Position numbers and translations under genes: made by a program. The notes beneath the pieces were generated by a model. It did no database searches. It was not told the DNA's origin and was given only the letters and a program-made list of their open reading frames with translations. Positions 26,668 through 34,553 of a DNA stretch of 57,780 nt are shown one piece after another. Where the stretch lies: contig VRUL01000032.1 in assembly GCA_019456145.1 (NCBI GenBank), positions 1-57,780 on the forward strand, read 5' to 3'. Each line of letters starts with the position of its first letter. Positions within the stretch are counted from its first letter, which is position 1. This DNA comes from Planctomycetota bacterium. Lineage in GTDB: Bacteria; Planctomycetota; Phycisphaerae; Sedimentisphaerales; Anaerobacaceae.

Positions 26668-28685
26668 TTTTCACTTCCTCCACTGTTTTGTTTATATCCT
26701 GGTAAATTATCCGGTCCCGGAATACCGTCCCAAAGTGCACCCATATCAATCCATTCCACAAAGGTCCGTCTTTGGTCTTCGGTCAGTGCGGGGGACTCAT
26801 CCGGCGGCATCCGCGTGACCTTTTCCTGCGAAAACATATCATCCCACGGCCTTGAGGTGTTGCGCCCGAAGATGTGCCATATAAGAGGACTGGTCCGCGC
26901 CCTTCCCGGGTGAACATATTTTCCATATCCGGATTGGCGTGCCTCGACAAGGAGGCTTTCATAGCTGCCATTAAAATAGACCTTTCCTCCGGGATGGGCA
27001 ACCAACGAGAGATCGCGCGTAAGGCCAGGGACAGAATCAGATTTGTCATGACAGCGGACACATTTTTTTGCGATGATCGGCATAATATCACGCCGGAAAT
27101 CGACGGTGCGTCTGCGTTTGGGAGGTAAAGTGAGCTTGATTGGGGGGCGAGTAATGGCCTTGACTAAAGTATTTTCCGGAGTCAGCTCCCCATCCTCGTG
27201 ACAACCGATGCAACCCCTGGGTTCATGGTTCCGGGCCCAAATCCAACTACAGCTTCGCAGAGCCATACCGTCGGCGTCAAGAGTTTGAAGCTCAATGGGA
27301 ATGTTTGCCGGTATCTCAATATTGAAGGAGCCGTCCTGTTCCACATCGATTTCGCCAAGAATGCGTCTTTGCGCAAGTGGAGGGATTCCATTGTTCGGGC
27401 CCGTGATATCGTCTGCCGAGGAGATTCCTTCAAGGACGCGAAGTCTTTTTACGGTCCCGGCGGGCATCCATTGCGGCTTGTCAAGGTCAGAAATATAAAC
27501 GTTTAAGCAGTAAAGTTTACCATTGGTGTCCTTTTCCGTGACCACGCTCGATCGCCCATCCGGTTCGGGACGGGGATATACCATCTTCGCCTGTATGTCG
27601 TGATAGCCTGGGCTGTCAAAAATCAATTCAAGTTCTCCTGTGGAAGGATCGAGCCGGTAAACACCGTGCGTATCCATACCATCCGGTGATCTTCGAGAGA
27701 TAAGTACTTTGCCATCGGAAAGCGGTGAAGGAGAATGGAACAGACCGTCGGATTCGCGGGTTATTGGTCGATAAGAATGTAGCGGTCTTCGGAGTTGTAC
27801 AGAACCAACGCTGCCTGCACCGTCCCAGGGAAGCCTGTCGGCTTCGATAAATACGGCTATGCCTTTTGTCGTGGGGCAAGGCATATGTTTTATCCGCTTG
27901 CCCTGGTCGGTGCAAAAAGCAGAATAATCCGTACCATCAATGCTGATTGCGAACAAGGAAACACGTCCGAGCAATCCTCGATTGAGCGTGGACCGCTGCC
28001 AGCTCGCAAAGAGCAGACGCCCATCGGGCATTATGGATGGATCCATATCACTGGATAGGTTGAAAGTCAGGCGGCGTACCTCCAATCCATCGAGCTTACA
28101 GGAATACAGGTTGGTAGCTGTCGTTGTGCCGTATTCGTTCACGGCCCCCTTTTCTGAACCGACAAATGTTAACTGGTACCATGGCTTCGGAGAAACAATC
28201 GTGTACAGCATTGCCTGATAGCCCGGGCTTCGGCAGGAGCTTTCCCCATTGGTAACCTGTCTGACACCTGAGCCATCTATTGCCATTTCAAAGATGGTCC
28301 AGTTGTCCGTCGGTTTTCTTTTTCCAGCAAAAAGAATGTGTGAGGAGTCGAATGAAATCTCAGGATCGCATGCGCTATGAAAGCTGTGACTCAGAACTTC
28401 TGTGGACAAATCCGGATACACCTTAACCAGGCGCGATCCATCACCGAAGTCCGCCCGCAAGAGCCCACCGGCTACGGGTCCTTGTTGTTCAAGCGCCGTT
28501 CCGGAAGGAAGCTGTGTGACAATAAGGGCATTTTCAATACGGCCGCGTGAAGGTAATGGTGATTTCGGGCTCTCTCCTGAAACTGTTGTAACAATTGTGC
28601 CTGATACAACGATAGAACAAAAGATAAGAAGATTTGCAAAGCGTGTCCAGCTATGTCCATGATGTAAAAAACAAACCTTGTTCAC
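26664..28685 (-). CDS. HzsA-related propeller protein with two CXXCH motifs
   Basis: 673 residues from GTG 28685 (AAGGAGG upstream). A hydrophobic signal lies at ~residues 16-37. The middle is a TolB/PD40-like propeller ([57 protein letters not shown]). At 490-496 is RGCIGCHE, and a second haem motif CVRCH at 542-546 lies in a short cytochrome-like domain ([20 protein letters not shown]...[26 protein letters not shown]). This plan matches proteins related to the hydrazine synthase alpha subunit, which planctomycetes carry outside anammox as well. The GTGA overlap couples it to the CRTAC1 gene. Hydrazine chemistry is not implied, since no HzsB/HzsC partner is present. First gene of the six-gene run. 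Confidence 0.83.
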   Translation of the reverse strand: MNKVCFLHHGHSWTRFANLLIFCSIVVSGTIVTTVSGESPKSPLPSRGRIENALIVTQLPSGTALEQQGPVAGGLLRADFGDGSRLVKVYPDLSTEVLSHSFHSACDPEISFDSSHILFAGKRKPTDNWTIFEMAIDGSGVRQVTNGESSCRSPGYQAMLYTIVSPKPWYQLTFVGSEKGAVNEYGTTTATNLYSCKLDGLEVRRLTFNLSSDMDPSIMPDGRLLFASWQRSTLNRGLLGRVSLFAISIDGTDYSAFCTDQGKRIKHMPCPTTKGIAVFIEADRLPWDGAGSVGSVQLRRPLHSYRPITRESDGLFHSPSPLSDGKVLISRRSPDGMDTHGVYRLDPSTGELELIFDSPGYHDIQAKMVYPRPEPDGRSSVVTEKDTNGKLYCLNVYISDLDKPQWMPAGTVKRLRVLEGISSADDITGPNNGIPPLAQRRILGEIDVEQDGSFNIEIPANIPIELQTLDADGMALRSCSWIWARNHEPRGCIGCHEDGELTPENTLVKAITRPPIKLTLPPKRRRTVDFRRDIMPIIAKKCVRCHDKSDSVPGLTRDLSLVAHPGGKVYFNGSYESLLVEARQSGYGKYVHPGRARTSPLIWHIFGRNTSRPWDDMFSQEKVTRMPPDESPALTEDQRRTFVEWIDMGALWDGIPGPDNLPGYKQNSGGSEK

Positions 28686-29099
28686 TCGGCCTCCTTCTGA
28701 TCTAAAGCGGGTAAGCTGCTATTTCAGGCGTATTCCCCTGCTATTCCCAATTTCCATTAGAAAGGGAATCTTGTACATATACTATTTCGGTGATTTTCAA
28801 ATAAAAAATTTGAATATAACGGCTTAATTATACAAAAAAAAGGGGAAACGACCAAGCAAAATCGCTACTTTAGGAAACAACCGGTATAGACACACCTGTG
28901 CCTCTATCCACTAAAAACCGTAATCCCCTGGATTTGAGCGGATTTTGTGGTGTATTTAAGTTCTTTTGTGATATATGGTTATATATATTAGGCAGCCCGT
29001 CAATATAACATCGGGAAATAAAATAACATACGATTCGTGCTTGAAACAACGTTTACACGCATAATATAGGACAGTTTTGAGTCGGATATCCAATGCTGT
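28686..29099. other. AT-rich intergenic stretch between two minus-strand units
   Basis: 414 bases without a gene. It should contain the promoter of the six-gene run (at the low end) and the 3' end of nothing on the other side, since the gene at 29100-30491 points this way and may be terminated here. No convincing -35/-10 pair or T-tailed hairpin was found by eye. A 12-base match to the 33-bp elements (AGCGGGTAAGCT) occurs near 28704 on the plus strand. Confidence 0.4.
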
Positions 29100-30491
29100 T
29101 TAGCGGCGGCTTTTCCAGCGGTCAATGGCCCTTTTGCCGGGGGGGCGAGGCTTAAAGAAATCGCTCTCTTTTAGTCTGTATTGTCTTATCATTCTGCGAC
29201 AGTACTCGAGATTTCCCAGGTCTTTTCCGCCGTTGTTTGTGCCAAGGGCAAATTTAGCGCCGGCTTTTTTTGCCAGCTTTATAAATTCAGCACTCGGGAT
29301 TTTATAGCGAGCATTAATCTCTATGGCGACGTCATTTCTGACGGCCGCTTCGATGACTTTCATCATTCGCTGCCTGGTCCACAAGTCATCGTATTCGTCG
29401 GCGATTTCTGCAGGCAGGAATGTCGGATTAACATAGATGTCGATAGGTTCATTATTCAGGATGCCCACAGTCTTCCGGACCAGCATGTCCATGAACTGCT
29501 GTTTATCGCCTATGTTCACTTCTTCCTTTATCCACAGCCGGGTTCTTCTGCCGCTGTCATCCGTGAAGGTCATGGCATCGGAGAAAACGTAATCAAATTT
29601 TGCTATCCATTCCGGGGAAAACAATCCCAACCACTCCCGCCCCTCGGCCTGCATGGCTACGTAGACGGATTTACCCTTGAGCTTTTCGAGATAATCTTTT
29701 AGTCCATTGTCGTCGGTGACGTTAAAGCCAAGGCCGCAATTCTGAGCGATGCCGAACTTGACGCCCCTTTTCTTCGACATCCTGAGGGCTTCTTCGAGAG
29801 TCAAGCCACCCTTTAAATGGACGTGATAATCAACGAGTGGAAAATCTATGACCGGAAGCGGCCTGACCCTGATATTCTTATAGTAGACGGTGCTGCCCGG
29901 GTCATGTCCCTGCAGGGCAAACGTACCGCTTGACAAGACGCGTTTTGAAAAACGCGAGGGTGGGCGGGGAGGGTCGTCCTCGGTCCAGTCGACTACTTTC
30001 TTATCGTCTATTTTGATAATGACGCGTTTGCCTTTTACGATTATGTGCTCGGTGAACCACACATCGTCACCTGCGGTCTTTTTGGTCACATTGCTCATCA
30101 TATACAGACTGCCGGTTTTTTTCGGGTCTCTATTGTAAGTGTTGTTGACCTGTACCTCGAAGCCCTTATCAGGCCAGTTATTTTGCTGGAACTCGGTGTG
30201 AAAGTAGATGCCGCCGTTCGAGCCCGATTTAGTCATTACATCGACCTTCAACTCGAAATCGGTGAATATTGCATTTTCCACCGGCCCGACATAGAAAAGA
30301 TGGCTGCGTTGTCCATTGGCAACAATCACACCGTCGTCAACGGTAAAGCTGGCCTTGTTCTCGCCGGCTTTCCAGTCGTTCAGCGTTCCGTCGAACAGCG
30401 AGATCCAACCTTGCTTGGATTCATTTCCAGATACCAGGCCGGAGCCGGCAGATAATATGAACAAGCAAAGAAAAATTATCTTCATTTTCAT
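29100..30491 (-). CDS. DUF1080-PHP domain fusion, secreted
   Basis: 463 residues with a signal peptide (~1-22, IIFLCLFILSAGSGLVSG). Residues ~28-212 are a DUF1080 domain (GWISLFDGTLNDWKAGE, GGIYFHTEFQ, VLSSGTFALQGHDPGS, YYKNIRVRPL). Residues ~218-445 are a PHP-type metal-hydrolase domain: DYHVHLKGGLTLEEALRMSKKRG with H223 and H225, then EINARYKIPSAEFIKLAKKAGAKFALGTNNGG. DUF1080 proteins act on or bind glycosides; PHP domains hydrolyse phosphoesters or related bonds. The fusion suggests sequential or targeted action on one substrate, which is not identifiable. ATG 30491 has AAAGGAAG upstream. Stands downstream of a small secreted gene, with its own candidate promoter. Confidence 0.82.
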   Translation of the reverse strand: MKMKIIFLCLFILSAGSGLVSGNESKQGWISLFDGTLNDWKAGENKASFTVDDGVIVANGQRSHLFYVGPVENAIFTDFELKVDVMTKSGSNGGIYFHTEFQQNNWPDKGFEVQVNNTYNRDPKKTGSLYMMSNVTKKTAGDDVWFTEHIIVKGKRVIIKIDDKKVVDWTEDDPPRPPSRFSKRVLSSGTFALQGHDPGSTVYYKNIRVRPLPVIDFPLVDYHVHLKGGLTLEEALRMSKKRGVKFGIAQNCGLGFNVTDDNGLKDYLEKLKGKSVYVAMQAEGREWLGLFSPEWIAKFDYVFSDAMTFTDDSGRRTRLWIKEEVNIGDKQQFMDMLVRKTVGILNNEPIDIYVNPTFLPAEIADEYDDLWTRQRMMKVIEAAVRNDVAIEINARYKIPSAEFIKLAKKAGAKFALGTNNGGKDLGNLEYCRRMIRQYRLKESDFFKPRPPGKRAIDRWKSRR

Positions 30492-30654
30492 CTGACTTCC
30501 TTTCGCAGGTTTTCTGTATCTCCCAGCTAACTAAAAAAGGCGCCACAGGCACGCTTTGCACTAATTGAGCGAAGGCCCGCGCCCGTATTCCCATATTGAC
30601 AATAAGCAATATGTGTCCCCATTGGGGGACAAGGCCCCCAAGTCTGTAATCTTA

Positions 30655-30685
30655 ATTATATCGCAGTGCCGTTAGTAGTTGTCAA
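30655..30685 (-). promoter_or_regulatory. Candidate sigma70 promoter of the DUF1080-PHP gene
   Basis: On the minus strand TTGACA (30680-30685) and TATAAT (30655-30660) are both perfect but separated by 19 bases, longer than the usual 17. The -35 overlaps the stop codon of the upstream gene. A TGTCCCC-ATTG-GGGGACA hairpin (30614-30631) would lie in the leader before the start at 30491. Confidence 0.45.
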
Positions 30686-31263
30686 CTGGATTTCTTTTGC
30701 TGTTTGGCAGCTGGTTTTCCTTTTTTCTTGCCAGCCTGGCGTTTGAAGTCCATAGTGAACCACGACTCATCATTAAGCTCACCGTTCTCGTCCAGGCCAT
30801 AGAGAGCGATTTTCATTGTCTTAGCATCCACTTTCTTATAGACGGCAGCACTCTTTTGTACTTCTCCCTCAGCATTAACACGCTCAGTTTTCGAGACAAG
30901 GCTGCCATCCTCTCGTCCGGCCCATGTCGCCTTAGACCTGCCACCTCTGTTATCAACGCTCACCTGTGTGGCCTTTTCCTCGCTCTGCAAGTTGAAGATC
31001 ATGCCGCGAGAAGCATACTCGCCCATCTTGAAATCGACGGCCAGAAGATGCCCGTCAAGCTCCCACTTGTACACTAACTGGATTGTTGTGCCATCATCGA
31101 TTGTGGCAATCCATCGGCCGGCCAACCAGTCATAGCCGAATTCTTTCACAATGTCACGGAGGCTTTGCTGAGCTACTGCCGAGCCGCCCAAAATAATGAG
31201 GATGGCTGTCATTAAAAACACAGTTTTTGACAAGCCCACTTTTGCTGTTGTTCTTTCGTTCAT
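30682..31263 (-). CDS. Secreted protein of unknown function, WLAGRW type
   Basis: 193 residues from ATG 31263, chosen because GAAAGGAGC lies 8 bases upstream. Signal peptide ~1-30 (TVFLMTAILIILGGSAVAQ). The body contains YDWLAGRWIATIDDGTTIQLVYKWELDG, a start seen in small lipocalin-like or SnoaL-like beta proteins that measure a substrate 'weight'; no firm family is recognised. A lysine/glutamine-rich tail (AGKKKGKPAAKQQKKSS) is low-complexity and probably flexible. It lies alone between the GH172 operon and the DUF1080-PHP gene, on the same strand as both. Confidence 0.7.
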   Translation of the reverse strand: MNERTTAKVGLSKTVFLMTAILIILGGSAVAQQSLRDIVKEFGYDWLAGRWIATIDDGTTIQLVYKWELDGHLLAVDFKMGEYASRGMIFNLQSEEKATQVSVDNRGGRSKATWAGREDGSLVSKTERVNAEGEVQKSAAVYKKVDAKTMKIALYGLDENGELNDESWFTMDFKRQAGKKKGKPAAKQQKKSS

Positions 31264-31690
31264 TGCTTTTGCTCCTTTCAAAAGTTATTAAATATTTTGC
31301 ACGACTCACATCGTGTGTAATGCTATCTGCCGGAAATTTGGCGGAGAGTTGATAGAAAGGCCCTTTCACATCACATCCGCCTCCTGCGCTTAGACAGCAA
31401 ACGAAACCATAACAATTATAAAGACTTCAAGTTGAAAGTCAAAGGCAAACATAGCCTGCCCTTAATGCAGCAGCGGATTAACCTGAAATGGTTTGTTCAG
31501 ACAAAGAGAAAGAGCTAAAAACAGGCTTAACCGATGTGGAAAACATGATATAAAAAATATATGTACTGAAAAAAAATTAGTCACAAGCCAGCATTCCACA
31601 TTCATAAGAAACGAGCATTCTGAAACCCCTTTGGGGAGTCAAAACTTTTTTGGCACACTTGGATAGGGTTTTATCTCGAAAGGCTGTAGT
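31264..31690. other. Intergenic stretch without recognised features
   Basis: 427 bases between the stop of the GH172 gene and the start of the small secreted gene. It holds a weak CCCCTTTGGGG palindrome (about 31628-31638), not followed by a proper T-run on the minus strand. No ORF, tRNA or clear promoter hexamers were seen. Confidence 0.4.
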
Positions 31691-33202
31691 TTATTCCCGG
31701 ACGTAGTAATAGTATACCAATGAAGAGTAGTTTGCGGGCGTGTCGTTGTGATTCCCATGCTCGGTGGAAATCAAAATGGAGTTCTTAAAGTGAATCTTGC
31801 CCGGCCAAAAACGGTAGGCGGTTGTTGAGCCGTTTACCTGGCCAAACACATCAATCAGTCCCTCTGTCTTTGGCTGGCCGAAGAGAGGCAGCGAATAAGG
31901 ATTAGTAAGCCAAAACGTAGACCAGCCACCCTGGTACTCGTCTTCATGCCCGGTGCCGTGGAAACGTGGTTTTTTCTCGCCATCGATGTAAATTCGCATG
32001 TCTCCCTCCCACCACCTCTTTCGGTCCGGCTTAACCGGTTCGACTGTCATGACCTGTCCCACAACCGCCCCACGGCCCCTGTAATCAAAAAGCTTATAGT
32101 CACTTTTTTCGGTGATTGGCCACGCTTTATTATACCTGGCTCCGAAATAACCTGTCACGCCGCCATCTTTGGCGGGCATAAATGTCTTCGTGTAACCGAT
32201 TTCACAGAAAAACTCTCCGCCGGCGTCGTGACTCCTGTTCTGGAGGCTTATGCGAATCGCTTTTCGAAACGGCATCGGGAAATAGCAATAGTACGTACCC
32301 GACGTAGACATGCCGACGAAAAGGCTTCGCACATCCGCTTCACCCAAACCGGAGCCAAAGAATGGACCGATGGGCACATCAATACTCGGCGCCGACTCCC
32401 TGTCATAGGATATCCGCAAATGTATGTGATTCAGACTGTATTTGTTCGGTGCATAAAGCGGATTAATCCTGATGTATTGAATAGTCCCGCCTTGATCCAC
32501 AGACAGCAAATTGGTCTCGGGTCTCCCTCCTCGGCCCGCAGTTCCCAGAACGATGGGCTTGCTGACAACCTCAATCTTCTCCGTGATGGCCTTGGGATTA
32601 CTGCTGCAACGCTGGAATAGATTGATTAATCCCGAGTAGTTCTGCCCCTTGCGCCACGATTCGACCTTCACATTGCGATAGAGCTGATAGTACACATTGT
32701 AAAATCCGCACGTCTTCTCCGTAGAAATCTTCAATTTTTTCGCAAAAGGTATGGGAGCCGAACAGCTAAAACCTCCGCTCGAAATAAAGGAATGCGTCAC
32801 CAGCGGATACACAAAAGGGCGATACTGACCACCAAAAAACTCTTTCGCCTGGCATTCGATGCGTGGCTTCTTTTCGCCGTCAAAGTAAAACTTTAGTTTG
32901 CCCCAATGCAAATCACGACCCGTTCCCGTGAACCAGAAGTTATAAACGCATCCAGGCCCGTCTTCCTCGAAGATAATGTGCTCCCCAGCCTCATCCACAT
33001 AAAGCTGCGAGTACGTCCCCCGAAATCCATCGTCATTACCGCCCGTCCGGTCGTAGCTGGAAAGATAATATGATTCAACATTGGAATAGACGCAGGGCAA
33101 CTCGGAAAGATTATCATAGAACCCAAGCCCAACCGGCTGGGCCTGGACAAAAGTGGTAACTACACTCACACATACAAGCCAAAAGAATATTCTGCTAACC
33201 AT
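31691..33202 (-). CDS. GH172 (DUF2961) glycoside hydrolase, secreted
   Basis: 503 residues from ATG 33202, with GTGAGG 6 bases upstream; in-frame upstream codons lack a ribosome site and overlap the neighbour. A signal peptide (~1-23, IFFWLVCVSVVTTFVQA) precedes the DUF2961 body: SSYDRTGGNDDGFRGTYSQLYVDEAGEH near residue 45, FFGGQYRPFVYPLVTH, SAPIPFAKKLKISTEKTCGFYNVYYQLYR, and a second half repeating the jelly-roll plan (PMPFRKAIRISLQN). GH172 enzymes known so far act on difructose anhydrides and arabinofuranosides; the SYDRTGGNDDG signature is conserved. It is the last gene of the 2-hydroxyacid run, 23 bases after larA, an unusual partner for such genes. Confidence 0.87.
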   Translation of the reverse strand: MVSRIFFWLVCVSVVTTFVQAQPVGLGFYDNLSELPCVYSNVESYYLSSYDRTGGNDDGFRGTYSQLYVDEAGEHIIFEEDGPGCVYNFWFTGTGRDLHWGKLKFYFDGEKKPRIECQAKEFFGGQYRPFVYPLVTHSFISSGGFSCSAPIPFAKKLKISTEKTCGFYNVYYQLYRNVKVESWRKGQNYSGLINLFQRCSSNPKAITEKIEVVSKPIVLGTAGRGGRPETNLLSVDQGGTIQYIRINPLYAPNKYSLNHIHLRISYDRESAPSIDVPIGPFFGSGLGEADVRSLFVGMSTSGTYYCYFPMPFRKAIRISLQNRSHDAGGEFFCEIGYTKTFMPAKDGGVTGYFGARYNKAWPITEKSDYKLFDYRGRGAVVGQVMTVEPVKPDRKRWWEGDMRIYIDGEKKPRFHGTGHEDEYQGGWSTFWLTNPYSLPLFGQPKTEGLIDVFGQVNGSTTAYRFWPGKIHFKNSILISTEHGNHNDTPANYSSLVYYYYVRE

Positions 33203-33225
33203 ATTGTACCTCACTATTTCCATGT

Positions 33226-34506
33226 TTAATGGCCGGCCTCTTGAATATAGGGAATTGTTTGTGGTCCTTCGGGCAGAACACAAATAGAAGCGTCCCGGCC
33301 GTACTTAGTAAGTAACTCATTTACCGCAGCTTCAATGCTCTGACAGGGTTTTAGCAGAGCGCCGCTGATCTGTTCATCGCTCAAGTTATGGCTGTAGAAA
33401 TATACGTCTGCGTTTCGGCAGATAAGGGCCTGGATTTGCGCCTGCCACATATCCTGTCTCAGGAAGCCGGGTGCGCGGACGGTTTCAAGCAGAGAGCCGA
33501 TGCTGTCGGCCTCAAGCAGCAACTTGCCGTACTCGCCATGATCCGGTATGCCGTCCCAGCAATCGGCAGCGACGATTATGCTGCCCCCGTTTTTGACAAT
33601 CTGGGAGGCCGCGCTCATACCCTTGACCGACTGGTACAAATTCAGGTCCAGCGGGTATCCGGAATTACTGGTGATTACGATGTCGAACGGCTCTTTCAGC
33701 CCGACCATCGCGCTATCCTTTACAAACGTACAGCCCAGGGCGTGCGCCTGTTCAAAATCGCCTGCGAACACTTTCGTGATTTGTTTATCTTTATTAAGCG
33801 TCACATTCAGTAGAAATGTTGGATTCGTGATAGAGGCCGCCTGGCGAATCTCCTCAGCCGCCGGGTTGCCGTCTGTAACGCCCCAGCTTGCCATAGGATT
33901 GTCCAAATTCTTCGGGCTGTGATTTCTAAGCACCGTCTCCAGCAGAGCCAGCCCCGGCATAACGGCTTTGCCACCGCCTGAAAATCCGGCGAAAAAATGC
34001 GGCTCAATGAAACCCGTGAGAATTCGTACATCGCATTTCAGGTAGTCCTTGTGTATCCATATATCGTTTCCGCCCGGGGTGGCCCCTACCAACGTATGAG
34101 AATCCCGGTCCCGACAGTCATTTTGTACAATCCGATATTTGTTCACGATTTCATCGCCCAGCATCCCTCGAAGCTCGGCTTCGGTGTTAGGTCTGTGTGT
34201 TCCGGTTGCATTGAACAGTATTATCCGGTTGTCAGGAACGTGGTCGAGATGATCCAGCATGACGGGTAAAATAATGTTGTATGGAGTTGCGCGTGTGATG
34301 TCATTGAATACGATGCCGACCTGGTCGGATGCCTTGACGAGCGCTTTTAACGGCTTTGATGCTATGGGCAGGCTCAGAGCATCGCTCACCGCTTGAGCTT
34401 GATTTGGAAGTCCCTCGACATACACGGGCTCGACAATCCGCACATTCAAGTCGTCCGATAGCGTTATGTCCAAACCTTCCTGACCGTACGCTAACTTAAT
34501 CTTCAT
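33226..34506 (-). CDS. larA: LarA-type nickel-pincer 2-hydroxyacid racemase
   Basis: 426 residues. LarA interconverts D- and L-lactate (or related 2-hydroxyacids) using a nickel-pincer nucleotide. Catalytic residues of the Lactiplantibacillus enzyme (H108, H174, K184, H200) all have counterparts here shifted by four: H104 in NATGTHRP, H170 in IEPHFFAG, K180 in FSGGGKAVMPG, H196 in LRNHSPKN. The NDITRATP motif lies at 68-75. The length is standard. ATG 34506 has AGGAAAG upstream. It follows the FAD/Fe-S dehydrogenase after 47 bases, so racemisation and oxidation are probably linked. Genes for cofactor synthesis (larB, larC, larE) are not in this window. A 2-hydroxyacid other than lactate is possible. 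Confidence 0.9.
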   Translation of the reverse strand: MKIKLAYGQEGLDITLSDDLNVRIVEPVYVEGLPNQAQAVSDALSLPIASKPLKALVKASDQVGIVFNDITRATPYNIILPVMLDHLDHVPDNRIILFNATGTHRPNTEAELRGMLGDEIVNKYRIVQNDCRDRDSHTLVGATPGGNDIWIHKDYLKCDVRILTGFIEPHFFAGFSGGGKAVMPGLALLETVLRNHSPKNLDNPMASWGVTDGNPAAEEIRQAASITNPTFLLNVTLNKDKQITKVFAGDFEQAHALGCTFVKDSAMVGLKEPFDIVITSNSGYPLDLNLYQSVKGMSAASQIVKNGGSIIVAADCWDGIPDHGEYGKLLLEADSIGSLLETVRAPGFLRQDMWQAQIQALICRNADVYFYSHNLSDEQISGALLKPCQSIEAAVNELLTKYGRDASICVLPEGPQTIPYIQEAGH

Positions 34507-34553
34507 AGCTTTACTTTCCTATCTGCATATTCCTAATCATAGTGAGATCTCCG

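Noticed and set aside
26664..28685. Anammox-type hydrazine synthase
   Set aside because: Only the alpha-like propeller/haem plan is present; HzsB and HzsC partners, hydrazine dehydrogenase and other anammox genes are not in the window, and such relatives occur in non-anammox planctomycetes.
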